Assembly: GCF_002994745.2 (NCBI RefSeq)
Contig: NC_037092.1
Coordinates: forward strand, 15,057,501 to 15,121,500
Direction of reading: 5' to 3'
DNA from: Rosa chinensis
Taxonomy: Eukaryota; Streptophyta; Magnoliopsida; Rosales; Rosaceae
DNA: 64,000 nt
Shown: positions 11,039-22,360 of the stretch, piece by piece
Layout of the letters: every line of letters begins with the position of its first letter
Position numbering within the stretch: the first letter of the stretch is position 1
Made by a program: the position numbers and the translations under genes
Notes under the pieces: generated by a model
Database searches by the model: none
Told to the model about the DNA's origin: nothing
What the model saw: the letters and a program-made list of their open reading frames with translations, nothing else

Positions 11039-11375
11039 TACTAATCATAAGCTTGACGGCCCTGATGAAGCGGTGGAAGTTTTGGACGGCTAGGATTGCA
11101 CCGCAGAAATTTCCATTTTCTTTAATTCATTTTCTATAATCCCACAACTTCGGAAAATCGCCATAAATAGCTCGGGTATCCGAAAAATTCCCCGAAAACT
11201 TCCACGAACTCGTTGTGTCGTGTACTTTATCATCCAACCCTCAAATTGAGGTTTTCACTTTATGAAAATTTCTGAAAATTTTCTCGAGCATCTTGACATT
11301 TATCGAGATCGTAATAAATAACTTGTTGAACGATCTCAATTTAAGCTCGATAGATTTTCCGGGGCCCACAGTAAC

Positions 11376-13502
11376 AGACTGCTACACGGCTTACAAAGCC
11401 ATTCTAGGCAGGGACTGGATCCACCGGAGTTACTGTGTTCCGTCAACTCTCCATCAGGAACTGATTATGTGGAACAGGGTAACAAATAAAGCTGAGGTGA
11501 TTAAAGCGGATTCTCGTCCATTCCTAGTTTCCGCAAATTATGTAGATGCTAGGTACTACTTGGAGCCTATTACTCCATTGCAGGTCAGTGGCATCGATGA
11601 CAAAGGCCGCCCCATAGGGGGACGACCTCTGAATTGGCACAGTGGGGGCTCACGCTCGCAAAGGAAGGCCTGACCATACTGTGCCCAAACCCTTAAATGA
11701 TTAATGGATTACGACCTTCCAGAGGAAGGCATAGAGGCCTTCCACTTACTGTATGAAAGACTATCCTCGTACCTGGTGGAAAAAGAGGCCTATGATCGGA
11801 TCGCGACCTTGGAAATTGTCAATGAGGAGTTCTCTGACCAAGAACATGAAGACGATGATGAGATTCGTCTGGCTCCTGTAGCGTTGGATGATACTCCTCC
11901 TAAGGTCAGGGACCCTACCGAGATGGTCAATCTTGGAACAGTAGATGAGCCTATGAAAGTGGCTATTAGCGCCTATTTAGAGCCTAGCGAAGAACAGAGG
12001 CTCATTGATCTATTACTGGAATTCAAAGACTTCTTCATGGAGAAATACGAAGACATGCCAGGCCTGTCACCGGATTTGGTATGCCATCAGCTACCCACAC
12101 TCCCTGACAAGAGGCTTGTGAAGCAAGAGCCGCGAAGAATGAACTCTGAGACCCAAGTCCTGATCAAAGAGGAAGTGGAAAAGATGCACAAGTCAGGCGT
12201 CATCAGGGTAGCCAAATACAATTAGTGGCTATCCAACATAGTGCCAGTCCGCAAGAAGAATGGCAAGATGAGGGTCTGCATGGACTACAGGGACCTTAAT
12301 GTTGCTACGCCAAAAGACGTCTACCCCATGCCCGTCGTGGATATGTTGGTAGACGCAGTAGTGGGACATGAACTATTATCCTTCATGGACGGAACGACAG
12401 GGTATCACCAGATTCCGGTCGCGGAAGGAAGACAGACACAAGATCACATTCCGTTGCCCAGGGTTTGCGGGTGTTTTTGAATATGTGGTCATGCCTTTTG
12501 GATTGAAGAATGCGAGGGCAACATATCAGAGAGCCATGAACATGATCTTCCATGACATATTGGGGAAGATTTTGGAGGTTTATATTGATGACGTGGTCGT
12601 GAAGTCTAAGAAGAAAGGAGACCACATCGTAGATCTTAGAAAGGTCTTCGAGAGAATGCGACAACATAAGCTCAAGATGAACCCCGCCAAGTGAGTTTTC
12701 AGAGTTCAGGCAGGTGACTTTCTAGGATTTATAGTCCACTAGAGAGGAATTGAGGTCCCTGAGGACAAGGCCAGCGTAGTCATCAACGCGTCTCCCTCGT
12801 GAACAAAGAAGGAATTACAGCGATTGCTGGGTAAGATCAATTTTTTGAGACATTTCATCTCTAATTCTGCAGGTAAAATCCAGCCATTTTTCCCCACTGC
12901 TGAAGTTGCAGGGACAGAACGAGTTTGTATGGGAGTCTAAACATCAAGAGGCTTTTGACAAAATTAAGGCCTATTTAGCGAGCCCGCCAGTACTTGTTCC
13001 ACCTAGAGCTGGATTTCCATTGAAGATGTATATTTCAGCAGCTGAGGCTTCCATTGGAAGCCTACTTGCTCACGATGACGAGGAAGGCATCGAACATGCC
13101 ATCTTTTACCTCAGTAGGACACTTACAGATTGCGAGACGAGGTATACTCCAATGGAGAAGCTGTGTCTTACACTATATTTCTCAACATGCAAGTTACGGC
13201 ACTACATGTTATCCTTTACAACTTGCATCATTGCTCAAACCGACCTAGTTAAGTATATGCTGTCGCGATGTATTCTAAGAGGTTGCATTGGCAAGTGGGT
13301 GCTTGCCTTATCTGAATTCTCTCTACAGTACGTTCCACAAAAAGCCGTCAAGGGACAGGCCATCGTAGACTTCCTAGCACATCACCCTATGATGGATGTC
13401 CCCGCAATGAAAGAGTTAGAGATAGCGACCACCACCACTCGACCGGATTTGGCGCGCATTCCAGAATATGTTGTATGGTATCAAGCCACAGTCTCCTTTT
13501 AA
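11376..13502 (+). pseudogene. pol: Tat protease C-terminus, reverse transcriptase and gypsy RNase H, broken
   Basis: The protease end (ILGRDWIH, near 11400-11425) leads to a linker with a TGA at 11671, then the RT from about 11950. RT motifs are KKNGKMRVCMDYRDLN, SFMDGTTGYHQI and VYIDDVVVKS (YIDD catalytic site near 12585). RNase H-like sequence runs 12906-13400 (VWESKHQEAFDKIK, YISAAEASIGSLL, FYLSRTLTDCETRYTPMEK). A TAG replaces Trp before LSNIVPV (12223). A base shift lies near 12425, and stops occur near 12692, 12740 and 12799. The polymerase copies the element RNA to DNA in virus-like particles; this copy is inactive. Confidence 0.85.
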
Positions 13503-13511
13503 CCCTGGATA

Positions 13512-13925
13512 TTGTTTTTTGATGGCTCACGAACAGAAACCCTAGCAGGGGCAGAAGTGGTTCTGGAAAACCTAGCAGGCGATCGTTTTTCATATTCTTT
13601 TCATTTGGAGTTTAAGTGCACCAATAACCAAGCAGAATATGAGGCCCTTATTATTGGCCTGGAGGTATTATTGGAACTAGGAGTGAGAGACATCCAGGTT
13701 CGTGGTGACTCTTTGCTCGTGATCAATCATCTTCAAGAGAAGTTCAGGCGTGTCAGTTGCTTGCTCGTACCATATTTGAATGGCGCCGTTGAGCTCCTGG
13801 ACCAATTTGATGACGTGGGTTTGGAGTACATCCCTCGCAAGTGTAACTTCGAGGCCAATGAACTCACCCAACTGGCTACCGGAATTACATTAAAATATGG
13901 TCCGCGAGCGCATTTTGAAGGTTGA
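13512..13925 (+). pseudogene. second, archaeal-type RNase H domain of the Tat element
   Basis: The frame begins FFDGSRTE (first catalytic Asp). It continues with TNNQAEYEALIIGLEVLLEL (Glu), VRGDSLLVINHLQ (Asp) and RKCNFEANELTQLA (last acidic residue position). This D-E-D-D pattern and the NNxAEYxAL core match the archaeal/plant-type RNase HI added to some Tat elements, distinct from the gypsy RNase H at 12906-13400. It is open over 137 codons. It is joined to the integrase with a shift near 13897-13925. Confidence 0.82.
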
Positions 13926-15309
13926 GCGACCCACGCTGCCTTCGTGGCTTGTGCGACCTGACCCGCCTGACGAGCTGGTAGTCGCGGTCCTGGAGCCTAT
14001 TGACGTAGATTGGCACATCCCTTTGATAGATTACCTCAAGCAGCCAGACCCCATTGCAGACAGGAAGATTCGTTTCCTTGCTTTAAATTACTTCCTCAGA
14101 GGCGACGAGCTGCGTCGATGCGGTGAAGATGGCATCGATTTCAGGTGTGTCTATGGCCGTGAAACGAAACGATTAATGCGAGAAGTACATGAAGGCGTGT
14201 GTGGCGCCCGTCAAGTGGGTCCAAAGATGCGTTGACTTATCAGGAGACATGGCTATTATTGGCCCAGTATTTTGAAGGACTATATCGCATTCGCGAAAGG
14301 TTGCCAAGATTGCTAGGCACATGGACCAGTCCAGCACATTCCTAATATTCCTATGAAACCTATCATTAAAACTTGGCTTGCGCGAGGTTGGGCTTTAGAC
14401 TTGATCGGCATGATTCACCCACATTCTTCACTCCAGCACAAGTTCATCATCGTCGCTACCGATTTCTTCACTAAGTGGGTGGAAGCTGAGCCTTTGAAGG
14501 AGGCTTCCGGTGCCACCATTCGCCAATTCATCTTTCGCAATATTATTTGCAGGTTTGGCATTCCAGAGGTTTTGGTGTCTGACAGGGGGGCTGCGTTCAT
14601 GGGTGGTGATGTCGAGAGGCTAATAAATGATTATGGCATCCAATTTATCCATAGCACGCCTTATTACGCTAAATCCAATGGTCAAGCGGAGGCCAGTAAT
14701 ATGATCATCATCACTCTATTGAAAAAGCTGCTTGTAGAGAACCCTCGCCAGTGGCAAGACACATTGTACGAGACGTTACAGGCTTATTATACTTCTAAGC
14801 GGAACCCTACTGCTACCACCCCTTATGCATTAATATTCGGCCACGATGCGGTTCTCCCTTTAGAGATCAATATTCAATATCTACGCGTCCAAGATCAACA
14901 ACATCTGATTGGTGAAGATTATGTCCAGGCTATGTGGCAAGAGCATGAAGACCTTAGCGAGAAGCGCTTAGAGGCTTTGGACACCTTGGTAATGGAAAAG
15001 CAGCAGATCGCCCGCGCCTATGATAAAAGGACGCATGGTCGCAGTTACAAGGAGGGTGAATTGGTTTAGAAAGCAGTCTTTCCATTTGGCGAAAAATTGA
15101 CTAGCCGCGGTAAATGGACTCCTTGTTAGGAATGACCTTTTGTTATTCATCGAATTCTGGAACGCGGGGCTTTTCACCTCAAAGATTTGGACGGCGACCT
15201 CCACCGCAACCCCATCAACGACAGGTTCCTGAAGAAGTATTACCCCAGTGTTTGGGCGTTTGAAGACCCACCGGATCTAGTTGTTCCTGGGATAGGGGGG
15301 CAAACCTAG
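13897..15309 (+). pseudogene. Tat integrase, broken
   Basis: The zinc-binding His-His-Cys-Cys region lies near 14180-14330 (REVHEGVCGAR, RRHGYYWP, KGCQDC). The DDE core has ALDLIGMI (first Asp, near 14400), VSDRGAAFMGG (second Asp, near 14580) and NGQAEASN (Glu, near 14690). The C-terminal part (YDKRTHGRSYKEGELV, then KDLDGDLHRNPIND) ends before a TAG near 15307. In-frame stops are at 14233 (TGA), near 14311, 15067 and near 15127. The DDE residues survive, but the stops make it non-functional. Confidence 0.85.
15291..15303 (+). other. polypurine-tract-like motif after pol
   Basis: GATAGGGGGGCAA, with a second copy TTAGGGGGGCAA at 15389-15400. Both share the core of the true tract before the 3' LTR (ATGGGGGGCAA, 22350-22360). 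Confidence 0.4.
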
Positions 15310-15401
15310 TCTTCTTTGGCTTGCTCCATACTTGCCATTTAGGCCAATTTGTGGCCTCATCCTCATGCATTCGCTCCACCTAAGAACATTAGGGGGGCAA
15401 C

Positions 15402-15485
15402 ACTCTATGCATCTAGGCTAAATGATTGTGGCCATTACATTGTACTCTATGCATCTAGGCCAAATGATTGCGGCCATTACATTGT
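15402..15485 (+). repeat. two tandem 42-bp units after pol
   Basis: Units 15402-15443 and 15444-15485 share ACTCTATGCATCTAGG, AAATGATTG and GGCCATTACATTGT, with two differences. The remainder of 15310-15588 has no gene. Confidence 0.85.
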
Positions 15486-15588
15486 GCAGTAAATTAAATT
15501 TTTCAGTTCTTTTCTTTTGAGACTTTATTTCAATTTTCTTGACAATATGTGTTCGGAATATATATAAGGGCCTATACCAGAGGCCATA

Positions 15589-17665
15589 TGTCACACCCCA
15601 ACTCAGGGATTTTTTTTTTTCTTTTTTTTTTAGTTGAAGGTATGACTTGTACTAAAGAATAGAAACATAATAAAGAAAATTCGTAGTCCATTTGAATCAG
15701 ATTTGAAGTACTGAAAGAAATAACCAAGTTGCCCTTCCAGCAGAAATACTAACACAACAGAACTGTAACTTTGAAAAATCATAACTAATTCTAGAAAAAT
15801 CGTTTTCAAGAGATTCCAATTCTGAAATGATATTTAATATGTCTACTGCAACTTTCATGAAGACACCAACTTCAAATACCTAACCAAAATGTACAGTTTT
15901 CAGTAAAAAGGCAACTGCATCAAAAGTCCAGAAACACATATTCAGATTTGCAGACCTTTGTTCTACCTTGAATTTAGCCAATGAATTTTAAATATAAGAG
16001 CTGGAACATAATGAAACAAATCAAAGAACATAGAATCAATTAAAAGACATAACAGAATCAATGAACATAGCATGGATTATGGAAAAAAAAGAAGAACTTT
16101 ATAATACAACAAACACAATTATAGTACAAACTTTCTTGTTAGTTCATTATTCCCACAGAAATTTCAAACCTATACTTCAAAGGCAAACTACAAACTGGCA
16201 GCCTTTGCTCTTATTCTAGGAAACTAAACAAAACAAGTCTCACACTTCCTTCATATTAATCACAAGCTCTTCAAAAGGGAAAATTAAACTTCATGTTCAG
16301 TACCTGCAATATTTGATAGGGGTGAGCATCAACAGCTCAGTAGGAGGCTAAGCCTCTTTAAATAAACAACACAAACCAGTAACAATCAAAACAGTAATAC
16401 ATGGACGTATGCAATGCTATTTTCATCTATTACCTGTTAACTCACATGCTAAGACACAAAGAGTCTACATGTCCCATACCATGTAATTTACCTTTTTGAG
16501 GTGACTCTAGATGAAATAACATATGAATTAACCCCACAACCCAAACCATGATTCCCTTTTTGCTAGTCATCTTACTTAATCTCGATCACCAAAATCGTAC
16601 AGCTCTATTAGCCCACCTGAAATTTGGTCCTTACGGATTAAGCTCAACTACACAAAAGAATACTCCCACATATTTCATTCCCATTCTATTCTATCAAAAC
16701 CATGCCTCAACCTTCATGAACATGCTAATGAAACAATATGATAAACAACAGATAACACCCATTAACTCAACCATCAATCAAATTTCATAATTAAAATCAC
16801 ATATAGCAACACAGCAACCAAACAAATTAAATAGAGGTTTCCCCAGATTCCCCTACCTTGTTTTGGAAATTAGTTTATACTTCTCAGGTTCCTCCTTAGT
16901 CTCAAAATTTCTCCTTCCCTCACTCCTTTTTTTGTAAACAAATATAGGGGAACGCAATAAAGAAAATAGAACAAACCTGGATATTTATAGTGTATGGCAA
17001 AGAGGTCAGATTTTAATTCTAGATAAGCACAATAGAGAGTAGCTTTGAATGCCATCACTATCGGCTTCCTCTATGTTTCGATAAGGACTGCCACCTCCTG
17101 GTTCTAGGTCTCCACCACATGCTTCTAGGGATCCACCTCCTGCTTCTAGCTTTGATGACTCACAACTCTGGTAACTGACTCTCCAAGGCTCTTTAGCAAC
17201 ATCGACACCTCCAGCTTCTAAGATTATTCTTATCCGGGTAGTCTATCGTAGTGGTACTGATCCTTTGGTTTAGGTGGAGTGGTGCTTGCAAAGAGAAATA
17301 TAGGGGAGGAAGACGATGAAGGTAGCAGACGAGGGTTTTGAGATTGGTTTGTCGTTAAATGACATCTAACAGATGTATAAATCAATTGGTCTTGGGCTTT
17401 TAAAATTGACTTGGGTTTTAAAAAATAAATAAATAAATAAAACAAATAATGGGCTGGTCTAAAAATATAGAAATAGCATATATACTTATATCTAAACAAC
17501 ACGTCTTGGTGATGTGTGTGTGTATATATTTATATATATCACACCATAAAATAATTATACATATACACACACCCATAATTAAGAATATAAGTTAATACTC
17601 AAGCAAAAATAAAATATTCACTATATCTTACTTTCTTAATATTATTAAAAGTATAGGTCGTTACA
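15589..17665 (-). mobile_element. solo LTR of a second gypsy-like element, nested in the Tat 3' region
   Basis: 2077 bp from TGTCACACCCC to CGTTACA, flanked by CCATA at 15584-15588 and 17666-17670. No internal region or coding domain is present. On the - strand it starts TGTAACGACC and contains a CACTATAAATATCC TATA box near 16985. It also has a GCTCACCCCTA...GCAGGTA block (16305-16325) like that in the palindromic LTR. This suggests a related but distinct chromovirus-like family and fixes the orientation. Confidence 0.82.
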
Positions 17666-17797
17666 CCATATTATATCGTAATTTTTGCAGACAAAATTTA
17701 GAAAATTTCATACATAAAGTGGCTTTGTGGCCAAAAGCAATACAATGTGTTCGAGAAAATTACATTTGCGGTTTACAAAACCAAAAGTGGCTAAACA

Positions 17798-18234
17798 TCA
17801 TAAGGATTTCAGATCTTCTAAGAACTTCTGGATCTTGCGGCGGGAAGAGGTAGTGAGAGGATCATTCTTACTCTTCCTTTCTTCACCCACATCTCTTGAC
17901 TCCGGGCTGTAGCTACTATCGTCTGTACTGGAAGAAGAGGGAAGGAATTAATCCATCGCGGCCCTTCCAATTGGCTATCCTCCGGGATGGAAATGGAATC
18001 AGCACGTCAACGCAGCCCCGTTGCCTCATCTACCTCCAGGGGAAAAACAGATGTCGCTGCGTCCGACCCCGGAGGTAAACTGCGGAAGAAGAACGGTCGG
18101 CCTCGAGTGGCCTTCTGCCCTTCTTCATTTTGCTCCACGCAGGGAAATCTGAGGAGAGGGAATCCCCAGAATATGGTATCTCGCGCTAGAAGCTCCTCGT
18201 GTTCTTCTGTCTAATTGGAACCGGTGAATCCCAT
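17798..18234 (-). pseudogene. possible second antisense ORF of the Tat 3' region
   Basis: From an ATG at 18234 the - strand reads MGFTGSN, a TAG, then about 65 open codons (TEEHEELLARDTIFWGFP, GRPFFFRSLPPGSDAA). A TGA and shifts follow, then a tail SRRKIQKFLEDLKSL with stop at 17798-17800. I do not recognise the protein. Codon-like composition and an upstream antisense TATA box suggest a decayed small gene, but this could be chance. Confidence 0.3.
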
Positions 18235-18451
18235 CCGGAGTTCCAGAGGCCAAAGACACGAGGTTGAACTTGAGATTAGGCCATAAGGCCTACCCAGGCA
18301 TTGAGATTAATCCATAAGGCCTAAGATTTAGAGGCTAAGGATGAGATAGTAAGGAGAAGATTTCAGAAACAGAAGGAAAAGGAGCAGGGCTTGCAGAGTT
18401 ATTTCTGGGTTAGCCATGTTTGTATATGTGTTCACTTCTCCAAAATGTGAC

Positions 18452-18459
18452 TATTTATA
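18452..18459 (-). promoter_or_regulatory. antisense TATA box upstream of the small antisense ORF
   Basis: On the - strand GGCCCTATAAATAGTCAC, about 220 bases before the ATG at 18234. The surrounding 18235-18784 has no convincing gene. It holds two short direct repeats of CATAAGGCCTA near 18281 and 18313. Confidence 0.35.
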
Positions 18460-18784
18460 GGGCCAACCCTCAGTGGCTTCAACTTTTCGATGGGCAGTTG
18501 AAACAATGCAACACCATCAATGGGAGTACCGATAGAATTGAATGCTATGATCTCGGAAAGGAGAGAAGTTCAAAGACTCGTGTGAAGCGGAGCAGTCTTC
18601 GAGGAGGTAACCGTTCTATTTCGAGGTTATCTTTTCAAACGGTTTTAATATGCAATAAATGCAAAGTTGAGCGCTTAACTGCCTGTATTTCCAAAATATT
18701 TGGGCCAAGAAATGTGGGCTGAATATTTCACCAAACCATAAATAATAATATTAATACTAATATTGTTCACACAAAATAATGGGC

Positions 18785-21700
18785 CTAAAGCCCTCGGCTT
18801 GCATAAGTTAGGCAGAGGAAATGTTCATCCAGGCGAAAGCTGGCGTCAGCAGCAGCTTGAGCGGCTTGTTGGGCCGCCAGGCGAACTTGGGCCAGTTCTT
18901 GAGATAGTGCCTCGAAAACGGCTAAGGGTTGCTCCAGTTGGGTTTCCTCATGGGCTAGCCTGGCCGTTACAGCAGTTAATTGGGCTTGAAGATCTTGAAT
19001 ATGGGTCTGGGATGGTTCCTCGTAACCGTCAAATCCCTGATGAGAGTACCCCGGTCGCCTATGAAATCGTGTGAAGTGTCTGCCTGTTGAGTAAGGGTTA
19101 GATAGTGGCTTGGGTCTGCCTGGCCTGCGAGGTTGTGGTCGCTTTCTCATTGAGCCATTGGGGGAGGTCCTGCAGCAGTTGATCGATATCGAGGAATTGG
19201 GCTTCAGTGATGGCTCCCTCGAGGAGAAGTACCCTCAGATACTCCAAAATTCTCGCGGGCCAGGAGTCAGAATATCAGGTCCTAGGAGACGACGGAGGCC
19301 TTCTCTGGCATCATCTATAACTCCAAGATAAGTCATTTCGAGTATGCGAGCCAGCCTTTCCAGTCTGGAAGGAGGCGCAGGCGGCAGATTCGGGGCAGCA
19401 ACAATAGGAGCCTCATGAGGCCCCGCGATAAGAATTGCTTCCAGCACCGGCTCAGTGTTCACTTCATCTTCTACTTCAGGTGCTTGGGGGGCATTAGGGA
19501 TGGGTTCTTGGTTTTCAGCGTCCGCGACATCTAGTTCAGCAGGATTTTCACCAAGCACCTCTACGGCGGCCGCAGCCACTTCCTCGATAGGGGCAGGATT
19601 CTGTTTTCCAGTAAATGGTTAAAGCATCAAAAGGTTAAGGCAGGATCAGAATATAGGATAAGCAAGAAGGTGTACCTCTGAAACAGGTGGCTAGGGAAGG
19701 ATTGCTACTGGCACTGGTTCTTGATCGACCTCACCAGAAACTGGAATCGAATCAGGCGCTACTTGTTCCATGATAGGTACTGCGTTTGGTTGCTCGCGGG
19801 GGGTGTCCGCGAGAGGTATCCTTTCCTTAACCTCAAGCAAGCTATCGTCTATGACTTGATCTGGCATTAGAGCCAACTGCATATTTGCAGCACTGACGGG
19901 AGGTGGAGGATTGTTAGAACCAGTCGGCCTGGGCATGTGAAGCAGACGCATCTTCGCCAACAGCAGAGGATCCTTCCCTAGCTTGTCTAGTGGACCTACG
20001 ACGAACCTGTAAATGAGGAATGTTATATGGTCATACATAATGAGACAAAGATGCCAGTGCTCGCTTTAAGGGTATTACCAGTTGATCAGTGATTGGTTCA
20101 TCTTCTGTCCACAGATCAGTTCGAGGATCAGTGCGACTGCGCTTTCTGGCCAAAACAGCGGCAATCTGTCAGGATTTACAAATTAGACTTGGGAGGAAAA
20201 TGTCAAGACCTCATAAGGAGGAAATCCTTACCGTTTGTGGGTCATCATCATCAGAAGAGGAATCTTCGACTTCGGGTTCCGTTACTATTGCTTTCTGCTT
20301 AGCGACCTAGCCAGCGGCAGGAGAAGCATTAACTGCGCGACTGCCGGAAGGTGGCACACTTCCTTGATGTAACAAAGTCTGAATTAGAAGGGGAAAAACG
20401 GATAGTAAGAATGAAGAAAAATCTAAGGCAATTACCTCTTGAGGGGGCTTGCGGATTACAATCCCAGCCTGGACCGGGCGTGGAGTTCTCGCTGGTTGCG
20501 GAGTCGGTTCAGGTAGAGGGGGTTGTGCCTCGGCTTCAGGAAAGCGAGCAAGAAACTCAGTATCAGCATCGTAGGGATATCTCAGTTCAGCAAAGATGGT
20601 TGCAAAGAGTTCATCATCCCTTTGTCCCCAGCAGTTGACAGAGACTTCTGACCACCATTGCTCGTACTCTTTAGCGTTCCCATCCACGGAAACGATGTCA
20701 TTGGCCCAGTCAAGGAGATCAACCAGTGCAAGCATGCTTTGTGCCGGTGGAGGCCTAATAGTTGGGCCAATTCTGCGCCAAGAAGTGTTGTAGTTCCAGG
20801 CATCATAGAGGGGGAATGACACTAACTGGGCAAGGCCAAATTGGTGAGCAAAATGGTTGGGCACGTAAAGCTCATAACTAAGTTCATCAGCAGCAAACCT
20901 AATATCTGAACAGGAGATCGCGTGGTGGAAAGCCAAGCGCGCACGATCACTGTAGCCAGGAGCCCCGGGAAGGAACCCATTTTCAAGGGGAGGTGGGAAT
21001 CTTCTACCAAGCACTAGGTCGCAGTAGGGCATTTCGTGCAGAAGGTACAGATATGTGAAGCACTCAGAATAAGGAGGGGATGTGTACTTTTCCTCGCGGC
21101 TAAGCCATTGACCCAAGAGTTGATCATCCTGTGGAAGCAGCGAGATATCGTCGCGGCGAAAATATGGAAAATAGGTTTGAATCCAGAAGTCGAGGATCCA
21201 AAAAGGGTCAGAAATGCTAGTCTCGAAATGATGCATGGTGGCCTGATATAGAGTGCGGTATAGGGCGCCAACACTGGTTGTCCCAGCCCTACGCGACGGC
21301 CATTATAGAGGGTTGTTGCTAAAGAAGTCCAAGGACCAGTGGGTTTGTTGGTAGAGGTGCAGAAAATGAACTTGCAGAGCCAGTACTCCAGAAAGGCAAT
21401 TCCACCTGTCGCATTGTGCTCTCTGCGGTAATAGGCCAGCCACCGCGGATAGGAGCTGCTATGAGCGCTGCTACCGGTTTGGGCCATGGTGGAAGGAAAG
21501 GTGGCAGAGTCGAATTGGCCATGCAGGTAGGGCTCTCCATCGATGGGCAATCCAGTAATGGTGAGGATATCAAGCAGGGTGATGCTCATTTGGCCAAATC
21601 GGAAATCGAAGGTGTTTGTGGCAGTATTCCAAAAGCAGAGAAAGGTGGCGAGCGGTGAGCGATTGCCACCACGCGGGAGGCGAAAGCATAAATCAATAGT

Positions 21701-22093
21701 ATGGGTAATACCTGCCACGTTCCAGCGAGCCAGATCTCGCGCTCGCGCTTCGTGATGCTAGGAGAGCTCTGCCACGTTGATCAAGGATGGCCAGTGCCCT
21801 ATTTTCTCTAGATGTTTTTGTGCCCCCCAACTGCTGAATTCTCCAGGGGTCCTTTGGAGGACCGGAATGGATCGATGGATGGGTAAGCTGTAGAGGGCAA
21901 TAGCGTCGTCAGGGATGTAATCTCGCTGCGCTGGACCCAGCCCGACATGATGATTTGGGAGCTTAAGAAGCAGAGGTCTCTGGATAGTAGTATGGATGTG
22001 ATAGCAGGCACCGATGCTGGTTCCCCAAATGTGGGCGGCTTGCTCATTGAGTTCTTCCTCTTAATCGATAACTATTTTCTTTGGGGGAGCCAT
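18785..22093 (-). pseudogene. antisense plant-mobile-domain (PMD) gene with introns, inside the Tat element
   Basis: It reads from an ATG at 22093 (context AAAAATGGCT, MAPPKKIVID) leftwards. The N-terminal half is PMD-like (aminotransferase-like plant mobile domain): FRLPRGGNRSPLATFLCFW, MSITLLDILTITGLPIDGEP, YRREHNATGGIAFLEYWLCK, GQPVLA. The C-terminal part is proline/acid-rich and ends in a Gln/Ala-rich coiled-coil-like tail near 18800-19000. Antisense GT-AG introns fit at 20379-20435, 20166-20231, 20007-20078 and 19601-19675. Stops (codon 11, 21761-21763, 20307, 19691) and shifts near 21275 and 19262 inactivate it. Antisense ORFs between pol and the 3' LTR are known in Tat elements. Their role is unknown. 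Confidence 0.75.
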
Positions 22094-22192
22094 TTTTGGG
22101 TTTTCCGAGAGGAAGATGGTCGGAACAAGAAGGTTTCTGGGTCTAAGAGACTAAAAGAGTTTCTGATGTGACAGGTTCGAAATGGCTGTGGG

Positions 22193-22201
22193 ATTTAAAT
22201 A
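22193..22201 (-). promoter_or_regulatory. TATA-like box upstream of the antisense PMD gene
   Basis: On - the sequence TCTTATTTAAATCCCAC lies about 100 bases before the ATG at 22093. It is just inside the 3' LTR and would drive transcription opposite to the element RNA. Confidence 0.4.
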
Positions 22202-22346
22202 AGAGATTTTGTGAGGGAAACGATATGACGAAAAGACGTTTTGCAAAGCGAATGGATGCAACCCTCATTAATGACCTCGTTTCGGTCGCCAGGAGTGTTG
22301 TTTTAAACCCCTTCAATCAATTACATTTTCGCGGGCTTGATTTCGG

Positions 22347-22360
22347 GGCATGGGGGGCAA
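22347..22360 (+). other. polypurine tract of the Tat element
   Basis: GGCATGGGGGGCAA directly abuts the TG of the 3' LTR, the normal place for plus-strand priming. Confidence 0.7.

Larger units (their letters stand above)
6291..11370 (-). mobile_element. palindromic composite of a chromovirus-like LTR, nested in the Tat element
   Basis: The 5080-bp insert begins TGTAACGCCCC and ends GGGGCCCACA, with a perfect GTAAC duplication. Outer parts are one LTR on the - strand: LTR 1-316 at 11370-11055 and LTR 326-2698 at 8663-6291. Between them lies an inverted piece: 95 bp ending in a pol tail plus polypurine tract (8664-8758), LTR 1-2280 on + (8759-11038), and 16 bp of filler (11039-11054). The pol-tail motif ATTTCGAGGACGAAATTT just before a TG-starting LTR is typical of Tekay/Del-like chromoviruses (inference). 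No coding domain remains. Confidence 0.8.

Noticed and set aside
21014..21718. Apparent start at 21718 for the antisense PMD gene
   Set aside because: The codon is GTG. The same frame continues upstream to an ATG at 22093, broken only by two stops.
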